Shown here piece by piece: positions 1 to 7,209 of a stretch of DNA of 19,020 nucleotides (position 1 is its first letter; each line of letters starts with the position of its first letter). The DNA is taken from the NCBI GenBank assembly GCA_913020235.1, contig CAJWBT010000008.1:1-19020 (forward strand). The letters run 5' to 3'. The stretch comes from an uncultured Chloroflexota bacterium (GTDB lineage Bacteria; Chloroflexota; Dehalococcoidia; UBA3495). The translations under genes were made by a program, and so were the position numbers. The notes under the pieces were generated by a model. It was not told the DNA's origin. It worked only from the letters and a program-made list of their open reading frames with translations, and searched no databases.

Positions 1-744
1 GCCGATATGGGGGGAATAGACGATGTCGTAGCCCAGGCGGTAATGAAGGTCCCGCCAGTAGTCCTCAATGAGGGTGCGAATCCGGCCGCCTTTGGGGTGC
101 CACACAATCAGTCCGGGTCCGATCTCTTCGTGGACCGTGAAGAGGCCCAACTGGCGCCCCAGGGTGCGGTGATCGCGCTTTTCCGCCTCTTCCAGCCGGG
201 CCAGATAGGCCTCCAGCTCCTCCTGGCTCTCAAAAGCAGTGCCGTAGATGCGCTGGAGCATCGGCCGGTGCTCATCGCCGCGCCAGTAGGCCCCGGCCAG
301 TTGGAGCAGCTTCACCGCCGCAATATCCGCGGTATTGGCCACGTGGGGACCCTGGCAGAGGTCCACGAAATCGGCGTGCCGGTAGATCGACAGCGTCTCG
401 GCGTCGGCCAGGCCGTCGATGATCTCCAGCTTGTAGGGCTGCTCGGCAAACAGGTCCTTGGCTTCCTCCCGGCCGAGTTCCTCCCGCCGGAAGTCATGGC
501 CGCCGGCGATGGTCCGGAGCATCAGCTTTTCAATCTGCTCCAGGTCATCGGGGGTGAACGGGCGGGAAACGTCGAAGTCGTAGTAGAAACCGTCCGTGGT
601 GGGGGGCCCGATGGCTATCTTGGCCTCTGGAAACAGCTTGATGACCGCCTCGGCCATGACGTGGGCCGCGGAGTGGCGCATTCGGTGGCGCAGGGCCTCT
701 ACCGGGTCGGCGCTGCCGCTTTCGAGGGTACCGTGATCTAGCAT
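1..744 (-). CDS. thrS: threonyl-tRNA synthetase, N-terminal part (cut by window edge)
   Basis: Charges tRNA-Thr with threonine in the cytoplasm. The 248 visible codons begin with the N2/editing (SAD) domain. Editing-site residues are H24 and H28 in HSAAHVMAEAV and C130 and H134 in DLCQGPH. From about residue 190 the catalytic core begins (RDHRTLGRQLGLF, then WHPKGGRIR and IVYSPHIG). The rest, including the zinc-binding core and anticodon domain, lies outside the window. Most bacterial ThrRS carry a TGS domain of about 60 residues before SAD; here only about 15 residues precede it. The reading frame stays open upstream, but its translation does not resemble TGS. The ATG at 744 is preceded by a modest AGG about 8 nt upstream, so the start is probable, not certain. 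Its own promoter and a structured leader lie upstream, so it need not be co-transcribed with plsY. Confidence 0.95.
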   Translation of the reverse strand, partial: MLDHGTLESGSADPVEALRHRMRHSAAHVMAEAVIKLFPEAKIAIGPPTTDGFYYDFDVSRPFTPDDLEQIEKLMLRTIAGGHDFRREELGREEAKDLFAEQPYKLEIIDGLADAETLSIYRHADFVDLCQGPHVANTADIAAVKLLQLAGAYWRGDEHRPMLQRIYGTAFESQEELEAYLARLEEAEKRDHRTLGRQLGLFTVHEEIGPGLIVWHPKGGRIRTLIEDYWRDLHYRLGYDIVYSPHIG

Positions 745-873
745 AATTCGGCCTGCATGAGATTCTCGGAGGTTCGCGGATGCCCCCGGCACAAGCGATC
801 GGCTATCAACTCGGCTAAAGGCCACCGCCGGGCTCCCCGTGTAGCCTCCGCGAGGTTTGGAGCCGACCACTCT
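745..873 (-). promoter_or_regulatory. structured thrS 5' leader
   Basis: The predicted leader contains a nested hairpin. The outer 6-bp stem GGCUCC/GGAGCC (859-864 with 831-836) encloses an inner stem at 852-855 with 845-848 and a 3-nt loop. Structured leaders regulate thrS in other bacteria, either as T-boxes or by ThrRS binding its own mRNA. I do not see the T-box consensus, so any regulatory role is inference. Confidence 0.3.
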
Positions 874-879
874 CGGAAC

Positions 880-908
880 ATTATATCCTAATGAGGTAAC
901 CCGCTGTA
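880..908 (-). promoter_or_regulatory. probable thrS promoter
   Basis: On the minus strand there is a perfect -10 hexamer TATAAT at 880-885. A weak -35 (TACAGC, 903-908) sits 17 bp upstream. Transcription would start near 873 and give a leader of about 129 nt before thrS. The -35 match is poor, so the call rests on the -10 and its position. Confidence 0.5.
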
Positions 909-983
909 CGGAAAACGTAACGCTCGCCCGTAAGATTTTCCGGACTTGGTGAAATCGACGGAGCCCTCGCCCGCCCGGATGGG

Positions 984-1610
984 TCAGGGCAAGCGGTTGA
1001 ACAAACCCCGCCATTGGCGGGCCTTGACGGCGCTGAGCAATTGCTCCCGGATACTGACCGTGTAGGTGATAACCACCATTACCGTCAGCGACGCGCACAG
1101 GGCGATCTGCACGGCGCCTTGTCCGGTCACCACCAGCATGACGTTCAAGAATACAAACCCGACGGCCGCCCCGGTCACGACGTTGCGGGTCAAAAAGATA
1201 ACCAACGCCACCGGGGCAAGTGTGATGACCGTTGGCACGAGCACCAGGGCCAGAGAAATGCCGAAAATACTCGCGGCCCCTTTCCCGCCTCGAAACCGAA
1301 GGAATACCGTCCAGTTATGGCCCACCACCACCAGGGGGGTTGTCAGGAAAAGGACCCACTCCGGAGCGCCTAGCCACTCGGGCGCCAGCACGGCCATCGC
1401 CCCTTTGCCGGCGTCCACGAAAAGCACCAGCAGCCCGCCCCAGACTCCGACCTGCTGGTAGGTATTCAGGGCGCCCACGTTCTTGGTGCCCACCTGACGG
1501 ATGTCGATACCCTTCGCCAGGCGCACCACCAGATACCCGGTGGGCAGGGAGCCCAGCAGGTACGCTCCTAAGCCCAGCGATATGGCCTGCAGCCAGTCCA
1601 AGCCCGGCAC
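984..1610 (-). CDS. plsY: glycerol-3-phosphate acyltransferase PlsY
   Basis: Integral membrane enzyme that transfers an acyl group from acyl-phosphate to the sn-1 position of glycerol-3-phosphate, the first step of phospholipid synthesis, working with PlsX. The 208 residues match the usual length. All conserved cytoplasmic-loop motifs can be read: GSLPTGYLVVRL (20-31), GTKNVGALN (41-49, the counterpart of the GSGNxGATN glycerol-phosphate loop), DAGKG (66-70), and GHNW...FRGGKGAA (97-113). Several hydrophobic helices surround these motifs, as expected for a multi-pass protein. It lies on the same strand as thrS, 239 bp upstream, and 24 bp downstream of a small SRPBCC-like fragment with which it may be co-transcribed. 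PlsY identity is secure; the exact start is the first ATG of the frame. Confidence 0.95.
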   Translation of the reverse strand: MPGLDWLQAISLGLGAYLLGSLPTGYLVVRLAKGIDIRQVGTKNVGALNTYQQVGVWGGLLVLFVDAGKGAMAVLAPEWLGAPEWVLFLTTPLVVVGHNWTVFLRFRGGKGAASIFGISLALVLVPTVITLAPVALVIFLTRNVVTGAAVGFVFLNVMLVVTGQGAVQIALCASLTVMVVITYTVSIREQLLSAVKARQWRGLFNRLP

Positions 1611-1634
1611 CTCCAGGTAGGTGGATAGCCGCCA

Positions 1635-1793
1635 TCATCTACGGCTTACAACTTGTCCGCTAGAGCATACCCCTAACTCCTCGGCGCTTGTCAACTCCGG
1701 CCGTCGCCCTTCGGCGAACGACGTAAACGTCTGATACACCAGGCTCCGCGAGGCGTGGATCATGACGTGCAAATCCGCCAGCCGCACCTTCAT
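1635..1793 (-). pseudogene. SRPBCC-like fragment, 52 codons, probable gene remnant or small protein
   Basis: The ATG at 1793 is preceded by a strong ribosome binding site, GGAGGAG, 4 nt upstream, which is why I take this short frame as once or still translated. The 52-residue product starts MKVRLADLHVMIHASRSLVY and continues with QTFTSFAEG and LTSAEELG. This resembles only the first strand and helix of an SRPBCC/polyketide-cyclase (START-like) domain, whose members are usually 140-150 residues, so the rest of the fold is missing. It ends 24 bp before plsY on the same strand. It may be a decayed SRPBCC gene or a genuine small protein. The family match is by eye and weak. Confidence 0.4.
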
Positions 1794-1955
1794 CGTGCTC
1801 CTCCAAGAGAAGAATCGCCTGGTTAGATGCCCGGCGCCGTTGGAAGTTGTACACCTACGCTGCTGCCGCACCGCCAATGTTGGAAAACTTGGTCCTAGCG
1901 ACCATCCAGGTGAGAGGCAGGCGGGCAGGCTCGTAGAGGCATCGATCTCAGGTGT

Positions 1956-1984
1956 TTGCGCCCGCCTATCGGGATGAATATAAT
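1956..1984 (+). promoter_or_regulatory. promoter for the esterase-family pair
   Basis: A perfect -10 TATAAT at 1979-1984 is preceded by TTGCGC at 1956-1961 with a 17-bp spacer. Transcription would begin near 1991, about 53 nt before the TTG start at 2044. Confidence 0.6.
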
Positions 1985-2043
1985 GGGCCGCAGGGCCGGC
2001 GACGCCCTCCCGCAACCGCCCCAAATCAACAGGTGGCAGTACT

Positions 2044-2988
2044 TTGGCTACGGAAGAAGACCTGCAAAGGTTCGTTACCCAGGTGACACCTCCTGGCGAC
2101 TTCAAGGACTTCTGGGACGGGGTCATGGCCGAGGTGGCCGCGGTCCCGCTGGAGCCCCGGATAACTCCAGAGCCCATGCGCTCCAACGAGGACGTCCAAG
2201 TGGCCCAAGCCACCTACCGCAGCCTGGGCGGGCTTGAGATCGCTACCTGGTACTGCGTGCCAACCCGGGGAGCCGGGCCTTTCCCCGCGCTCATCCATTT
2301 TCCGGGATACAAGGGAGAGCCCAGCCTGCGCCGCGATTGGGGAGCGAAGGGCGTCGTTACCCTGACGGTCGCGGTGCGCGGAAAACTGCGGAGCAACTCC
2401 CAGTTCAATCCGGGCTATCCGGGCCTGTTGACCCATGGTATCGAGAGCCCCGATAGGTACAGCTACAAGGGAGTAATCGCCGACTGTGTCCGGGGCGTTG
2501 ACTTCCTCCTCTCCCGTCCGGAAGTAAACCCTGAGCGCATCTACGCCTTCGGCACCAGCCAGGGCGGCGGGCTAACTCTGATTACCACCGCCCTCCGCTC
2601 AGAGATCAAGGGTGGGGTATCCGGATACGCCTTCCTGTGCTGCTTCCCCGAGTCCATGAAAATGCTCCGTTCCTATCCTTACGACGAGCTGAGCTGCTAT
2701 GCCCGCGCCTATCCGGACCGCGTGCCTCAGATGATCGAGACCCTGCGCTACTACGATGCGGTGAACTTCGCGGGCTTGATCACCCGTCCCATGGCCGTCG
2801 GCATCGCCCTGGAGGATGAGGTCTGTCCGCCGGAGACGAGCTACGCGGCGTACCGGGCCCTGGCCGGGCCAAAGGAGCTATGGTTGTTTCCAAACTCCGG
2901 CCACGGCAATGCTCACGGCTATCCGGCTCAAGAAAGGGCCTGGCTGGAGCGGCAGGTCCAGCTCGCCGGGACCCAAGGGACGGTCTGA
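2044..2988 (+). CDS. acetyl xylan esterase (AXE1/cephalosporin-C deacetylase) family hydrolase
   Basis: A serine hydrolase of the alpha/beta fold, 314 residues, close to the roughly 320 usual for the family. Known members deacetylate xylo-oligosaccharides and cephalosporins; the substrate here is unknown. Visible features: substrate region YPGLLTHGI (125-133), the family block YSYKGVIADCVRGVDFL (139-155), nucleophile elbow GTSQGG with Ser172, acid Asp258 in LEDEVCPP, and His287 in NSGHGN, so the triad is complete. The usual RGQ motif reads RGK (112-114). It has no signal peptide and is probably cytoplasmic. The start is TTG; AGGTGG at 2031-2036 lies 7 nt upstream, and no ATG or GTG lies in frame back to the stop at 1981. 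The stop overlaps the next start (TGATG), so the two genes are translationally coupled. Confidence 0.85.
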   Translation: MATEEDLQRFVTQVTPPGDFKDFWDGVMAEVAAVPLEPRITPEPMRSNEDVQVAQATYRSLGGLEIATWYCVPTRGAGPFPALIHFPGYKGEPSLRRDWGAKGVVTLTVAVRGKLRSNSQFNPGYPGLLTHGIESPDRYSYKGVIADCVRGVDFLLSRPEVNPERIYAFGTSQGGGLTLITTALRSEIKGGVSGYAFLCCFPESMKMLRSYPYDELSCYARAYPDRVPQMIETLRYYDAVNFAGLITRPMAVGIALEDEVCPPETSYAAYRALAGPKELWLFPNSGHGNAHGYPAQERAWLERQVQLAGTQGTV

Positions 2989-3881
2989 TGACCCAGGCCC
3001 AGCCGGATATTGACGCCTTTTGGGACGCCTCGGACCGGGAGCTGGCCGCCGCCCCCGTGGACCTACGCCTGGAGCGGGACAGCTTCTACTCCCAGCCCGA
3101 GTGGAACATCTACAGGATGCACTACAACGGACTGAATAGCTTCGGGTTGTTTGCCTGGCTTTCCATTCCTACCCTATCCAAGGGTGAATCCCTTCCGGCG
3201 CTGCTGCGAATGCCCGACTACGCCAGCGTCCATGACATCGCTTACACTCGCCTCCGCCACAACGCCGTGGTGATGAACCCATCCTATCGGGGCCAGAGGC
3301 ACAGTGACGCCTCATTCCAGGCCCGCTACCCGGGGCTGCTCACCGAGGGCATCGACCGCCACGAGGCCTTCGTGATGGCGCGCGTGTTCGCGGACGGCCT
3401 CCGGGCCGTTGACGCCCTGCTCGGTCAGACCGAGGTGACGATAGGGCCTCTCGCGTTGACCGGCGCCGGCTTGGGGGGCAGCCTTGCGCTGGCTGCCGCG
3501 GCGCGGCGTTCCCGGGTGAAGGCCGTGGCGGCGGACACGCCTTTGGCCCTGGGCCACCCGGATGCACTGGAGGCCGGCTTGGCCTATCCTCTGGCGGAGC
3601 TGAACGACTACCTCCGGATGTACCCGCAGCACAGGGAGAGACTGCTGGCCAACACCAGCCCCCTGGACCCGGTGAAGGTCGCGCCGGGGGTCGGCCCGCC
3701 GGTCCTCCTTAGCCTGGGGCAGCGGGACCGGGGACTTTGCCCTCTGGCCGTCGGGAAAGAACTGGCTGCGCGGCTGCCACGGTGCGACTTGCGAATCTAC
3801 GATGGAGCCAACGAAGGGGGCGGCCATGAGCATAGTCAGGTTCGGGGCCGCTGGCTGGAGGAACAGCTCGGAATCGTCTGA
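2988..3881 (+). CDS. AXE1-family paralogue lacking the nucleophile serine
   Basis: A 297-residue alpha/beta-hydrolase-fold protein, paralogous to its upstream neighbour. It shares the order FWD near the N-terminus, RGQ (101-103), YPGLLTEGID (114-123), a nucleophile-elbow region, the acid region GQRDRGLCPL (Asp247) and a C-terminal GGGHEHS (His280/His282). The elbow reads GAGLGG (159-164), so the catalytic Ser of GxSxGG is Gly161. In family terms it should not act as a normal serine esterase. It may be a pseudoenzyme, a binding partner of the active upstream protein, or a diverged enzyme. The ATG at 2988 shares its A with the TGA stop of the upstream gene. An open frame extends upstream to 2880, but that part is inside the neighbour and unrelated to the family. 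Confidence 0.8.
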   Translation: MTQAQPDIDAFWDASDRELAAAPVDLRLERDSFYSQPEWNIYRMHYNGLNSFGLFAWLSIPTLSKGESLPALLRMPDYASVHDIAYTRLRHNAVVMNPSYRGQRHSDASFQARYPGLLTEGIDRHEAFVMARVFADGLRAVDALLGQTEVTIGPLALTGAGLGGSLALAAAARRSRVKAVAADTPLALGHPDALEAGLAYPLAELNDYLRMYPQHRERLLANTSPLDPVKVAPGVGPPVLLSLGQRDRGLCPLAVGKELAARLPRCDLRIYDGANEGGGHEHSQVRGRWLEEQLGIV

Positions 3882-3996
3882 ACGGCATGCCGGCCTCCTG
3901 GTCTACTATCGTCGGTCCCCGTTTCCCTGCCTGCAATTGGAGGCTCGCCGGCGAGCACCTGCCGTCGGGTGATGGAAGCCACGTTCCGGCATCACC

Positions 3997-4024
3997 GTTT
4001 CAGCCAATGCCTTTTTGCTATAAT
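3997..4024 (+). promoter_or_regulatory. prfB promoter (extended -10)
   Basis: TGC-TATAAT at 4016-4024 is a perfect extended -10. The best -35 is GTTTCA at 3997-4002, 16 bp upstream, and is weak. It lies in the 330-bp gap between the esterase pair and prfB. The gap also holds a 14-nt palindrome, GCTCGCCGGCGAGC (3943-3956), that lacks a U-tract. Confidence 0.6.
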
Positions 4025-4030
4025 GGGGTT

Positions 4031-4211
4031 GCGTTATCCGTAGCGTGAGCTGGAGTGCACAACCCAACCGAAAGGGCAATCGCCCATCCGTCTTGAGCGG
4101 ACCCAGGAAGTTGGAAACGTCTTTCGAGCCCACGAAGCCCCTCGGATCAAGTGGGCGCGAAAAACAGATGCCCGGCTTGCAGGGCAGTCGACCCGGGGAA
4201 TGGGAGGGAGC
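4031..4211 (+). promoter_or_regulatory. long prfB 5' leader with small hairpins
   Basis: About 180 nt separate the predicted transcription start from the prfB ATG. Two short adjacent hairpins are visible: GGGC/GCCC (4074-4077 with 4082-4085) and TCCG/CGGA (4087-4090 with 4097-4100). The leader ends in GGGAGGG (4202-4208), which serves as the ribosome binding site. I recognise no known riboswitch class, and no convincing small gene lies here. Confidence 0.3.
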
Positions 4212-5319
4212 ATGGAACAACTCAGGCAGAACCTGGTAGCCATCTGTCAGAAGATCGAGGCGGTCGTGGAGCGTCTTTGACCTCGCCGACAAGGAAGAGA
4301 CGATCGCCCGCATGGAGCTGGAGGCGGCCAATCCCGGCTATTGGGACGACCCCCGGCCAGCCCAGCGGAAGATGCAGCAATTGGGCCGCCTCAAAGACAC
4401 GGTGGCCCTGTGGCGACAGCTTCAATCGGGTTCCCAGAATCTGCTGGAGTTGACCGAACTGGCCCTGGAAGAGGATGACTACTCTTTACAGGACCAACTG
4501 GAGGCCGAGGCCCGCGACATCACCCGGTCCTTGAAACGGGAAGAGATCAATCTGACCCTGTCCGGACCCTTCGATGACCGGCCGGCCATTGTCACCATCC
4601 ACGCCGGAGCCGGGGGCACCGACTCTCAAGACTGGGTGGAGATGCTGCTGCAAATGTACGCCAAGTGGGCGGAACTCCAGGCCCGCCCGGTACAGATTAT
4701 GGATCTGTCCTACGGGGATGAAGCCGGCCTCCGCCACGCCACCCTGGAGGTCGGGGGCCGTCACGCATTCGGCTACGTGAGTGCCGAGCGAGGCGTCCAC
4801 CGGCTGGTCCGCCTATCGCCCTACGACCCCAACCACCTGCGGCACACCTCTTTCGCCGTAGTGGAGGTCATCCCGGTTTCCGATGAGGAGGCTGAGGTAA
4901 CCGTGCGGCCCGAAGACTTGAAGCTGGACTTCTTCCGGGCCAGCGGTCCAGGGGGGCAGAACGTGCAAAAAGTGGCCTCCGCGGTCCGTTTGACCCACGT
5001 TCCGTCGGGCATCGTGATCAGCTGCCAAAATGAGCGGTCTCAACACCAGAACCGGGAATTTGCCCTGCGCATTCTGAGGGCCAAGCTCCTGGCCCGGCAG
5101 AATGAACAACGGGCCGAAGAACTCGCGAGACTCCGCGGCCAGAGGGTCAGCCCCGAATGGGGCAACCAGATTCGCAGCTACGTGCTGCATCCGTACAAGT
5201 CGGTGAAAGACCACCGGACCAACCACCAGAGCACCAATCCGGATGCGGTGCTCGCCGGGGACCTGGATGATTTCATCCAAGCATATCTCCTGTCCAAGGT
5301 GGGAACAGAAACAGCGTAG
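4212..5319 (+). CDS. prfB: peptide chain release factor 2 (programmed +1 frameshift)
   Basis: Cytoplasmic factor that recognises UGA and UAA in the ribosomal A site and triggers peptide release. The reading frame is split: 22 codons from ATG 4212 end at an in-frame TGA (4278-4280). A +1 slip on CTT TGA C continues in the second frame from GAC 4279, giving a 368-residue product against 365 in E. coli. The catalytic GGQ is at residues 247-249 in SGPGGQNVQK. The stop-codon-reading tripeptide reads SPY (202-204) where RF2 normally has SPF. The N-terminal coiled region, the HTSF block and the C-terminal YKSVKDHRTNHQ block are all present. Expression is likely autoregulated: when RF2 is scarce, the slow UGA favours frameshifting. 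The final TAG lies inside a perfect palindrome shared with the convergent ribBA end. Confidence 0.97.
4268..4281 (+). other. RF2 programmed +1 frameshift site
   Basis: The slippery codon CTT (4275-4277) is followed by TGA C (4278-4281), the classical RF2 context in which UGA termination is inefficient. A Shine-Dalgarno-like GTGGAG (4267-4271 region) ends one codon before CTT, matching the spacing of the stimulatory SD in E. coli prfB. Frame 2 resumes with codons for DLADKEET, which fits RF2. Confidence 0.95.
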
Positions 5320-5343
5320 GGGCGACCGGCCGGTCGCCCCTAC
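5316..5343. repeat. 28-nt perfect palindrome at convergent gene ends (REP-like)
   Basis: The sequence reads GTAGGGGCGACCGG and then its exact reverse complement, forming a 14-bp stem with no loop bases. It contains the TAG stop of prfB (5317-5319) and lies 41 bp before the ribBA stop. There is no U-tract on either side, so it is not a canonical Rho-independent terminator, though the stem could still act on transcripts from both directions. The GGGGCGACC/GGTCGCCCC type recalls dispersed REP-like palindromes of many genomes; copy number here is unknown. Confidence 0.75.
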
Positions 5344-5384
5344 CATCACCAAATAGACGGTTATATCGCGGAAACAATCTGAAG

Positions 5385-6590
5385 TCAGCAGCTGCTGATG
5401 ATGTGCCCCATCCGCGCTCGCTTGGTCCGAAGATAGTCGCGGTTTTCGTCGTTGACCGAGGCTTCCACCGGCACCCGCTCCACGATCTCCAGATCGAATC
5501 CGGAAAGGCCGACCACCTTGCGCGGGTTGTTGGTCAACAGGCGCAGCTTGCTGATTCCCAGGTCCTGGACTATTTGGGCACCGATTCCGTAGTGGCGTAA
5601 ATCGGGCTCGAACCCCAGGGACCGGTTGGCATCCACTGTATCCAGTCCGCCGTCTTGCAGCGAATAAGCCTTGATCTTGTTGTGCAACCCGATGCCTCGG
5701 CCTTCCTGCCGCATGTACAGGAAGACACCGGCACCCTCCTCGCCTAGAATCTTCAAAGCCATGTCGATCTGCTCCCCGCAATCACATCGCAGGCTGCCCA
5801 ACACGTCCCCGGTCAAGCACTCGCTATGGATTCGGACGAGGACCGGCTGATCCCGTTCCCAAGTGCCGATGGTCAGCGCGATGTGCTCCCCCACGTCGAC
5901 CGCGCTCTTGTAAGCGATCGCGGTGAACTCGCCGTACTTGGTGGGGAGACGGGCTTCCGCCACGCGCTCGATGAGCCGCTCGTATCGGCGCCGGTGGGCA
6001 ATGATCTGGGTAATACTGAGAACCCTCAATCCATGGGTCTCGGCGAAGGATTCCAGGTCTGGCATCCGCGCCATGGTGCCATCCTCGTTCATGATCTCGC
6101 AAACCACCCCTGCCGGGTACAGGTCCGCCATCTTACAAAGGTCGACAATGGCTTCGGTGTGCCCGGCCCGGGCCAGGACTCCGCCCGGATGGCAACGCAG
6201 AGGAAACAGGTGCCCCGGACGGGAGAAGTCTTCCGCCCGGGCACTGGGATCGATCATGGCGCTGATGGTGGCGGCCCGGTCGCTCGCGGAGATACCGGTG
6301 GTTGTGTGTTTCTTGTAGTCTACCGACACGGTAAAGGCGGTCTGATGCTTGATCGCCGTGTTGCTTGCGACCATCAGCGGCATGTCCAGATGGTCCAGCC
6401 TTTCCCCGGAAATGGGCATACAGAGAAGACCCCGGGCGTGGGTGACGATGAAATTGACCGCTTCCGCCGTCACCATCTCGGCCGGCATCACCAGGTCGCC
6501 TTCGTTCTCCCGCTGCTCGTCGTCGACAACGATGAGAAATCTGCCGGCCTTGAGGTCCGCTAGGGCCTCCTCCACGCTACACAGAGGCAT
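5385..6590 (-). CDS. ribBA: bifunctional 3,4-dihydroxy-2-butanone-4-phosphate synthase / GTP cyclohydrolase II
   Basis: Supplies both precursors of riboflavin: the N-terminal half makes dihydroxybutanone phosphate from ribulose-5-phosphate, and the C-terminal half opens GTP. The 401 residues are normal for the fusion. The RibB half (to about 200) shows DDEQRENEGDLVMPAE (23-38) and RAGHTEAIVDLC (141-152). The RibA half shows zinc ligands C258, C269 and C271 in SECLTGDVLGSLRCDCGEQ, then RQEGRGIGLHNK (294-305). AAGGAAGGA about 8 nt before the ATG is a good ribosome binding site. It is the last gene of the dcd-ribD-ribE-ribBA operon, 27 bp after ribE, and converges on prfB. Both halves look catalytically complete. 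Confidence 0.97.
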   Translation of the reverse strand: MPLCSVEEALADLKAGRFLIVVDDEQRENEGDLVMPAEMVTAEAVNFIVTHARGLLCMPISGERLDHLDMPLMVASNTAIKHQTAFTVSVDYKKHTTTGISASDRAATISAMIDPSARAEDFSRPGHLFPLRCHPGGVLARAGHTEAIVDLCKMADLYPAGVVCEIMNEDGTMARMPDLESFAETHGLRVLSITQIIAHRRRYERLIERVAEARLPTKYGEFTAIAYKSAVDVGEHIALTIGTWERDQPVLVRIHSECLTGDVLGSLRCDCGEQIDMALKILGEEGAGVFLYMRQEGRGIGLHNKIKAYSLQDGGLDTVDANRSLGFEPDLRHYGIGAQIVQDLGISKLRLLTNNPRKVVGLSGFDLEIVERVPVEASVNDENRDYLRTKRARMGHIISSC

Positions 6591-6617
6591 AATGGCGTCC
6601 TTCCTTCGCCCAAGCGT

Positions 6618-7208
6618 TCATCGGTCCGCCGGCTGCCCCGGTAGGAGGCTTTCGATGTACTTGGCCACAATATCGGCTTCCAGGTTCACCCGGCCGCCTC
6701 CGGTCTTCTCCCCCAGATTAGTATTCTGCAGCGTGTAGGGAATGACGGATAGGGTGAACGATGAAGTACCCTTTTTTACCACGGTAAGACTGATGCCGTC
6801 AACCGCGACGAAGCCTTTCTCCACGATGTATCGCATCAGTTTCTTGGGGCTGCTGACCCGGAGGATGACGCAGTCTCCCTCCGGCTTACTGGACGTGATC
6901 CGTCCGGTGGCGTCCACGTGGCCTTGAACAATGTGGCCGCCAAGGCGGTCGCTCACCGCCAGCGGCCGTTCCAGGTTGACCCCGTGGCCAGCGTTCAGAG
7001 TTCCCAGCGATGTCCGCCTCAGGGTTTCCGGCGACAGCTCCACGCTGAACCCGTCCTCGCTACGCCCGACAACGGTGAGACAGGCCCCGTTGACGGCAAT
7101 GCTGTCGCCCAGCTTCATGCCCTCCATGACCTGGCTGGCCCGGATTCGCAGGAAGTAGCCCTCCAGGCTGGCCACCGCACCTACTTCTTCCACTATGCCG
7201 GTAAACAT
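6618..7208 (-). CDS. ribE: riboflavin synthase alpha subunit
   Basis: Dismutates two molecules of 6,7-dimethyl-8-ribityllumazine into riboflavin and the pyrimidine precursor. The 196-residue protein has the expected duplicated lumazine-binding barrels. The first begins MFTGIVEEVG with NGACLTV (40-46, C43); the second begins GGHIVQGHVD (90-99) with VDGISLTVV (136-144). The start is set at 7208 because the family begins MFTGIVE; the frame is open ten codons further upstream, inside ribD. The upstream ribD stop and this ATG are one base apart (TAG-G-ATG), so translation is coupled. The name ribE follows Bacillus-type usage; the E. coli equivalent is ribC. Confidence 0.97.
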   Translation of the reverse strand: MFTGIVEEVGAVASLEGYFLRIRASQVMEGMKLGDSIAVNGACLTVVGRSEDGFSVELSPETLRRTSLGTLNAGHGVNLERPLAVSDRLGGHIVQGHVDATGRITSSKPEGDCVILRVSSPKKLMRYIVEKGFVAVDGISLTVVKKGTSSFTLSVIPYTLQNTNLGEKTGGGRVNLEADIVAKYIESLLPGQPADR

Positions 7209-7209
7209 C

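Noticed and set aside
7..741. Long plus-strand open frame of 244 codons
   Set aside because: It is the exact antisense of the thrS reading frame, whose product has clear ThrRS motifs; the plus-strand product resembles nothing.
745..873. T-box leader for thrS
   Set aside because: The conserved AGGGUGGnACCGCG element is absent, and the only UGG-like bulge candidate (UGGC) would not fit a tRNA-Thr acceptor end.
4031..4211. Known riboswitch in the prfB leader
   Set aside because: Only small local hairpins are visible; none matches a class whose conserved core I can recall.
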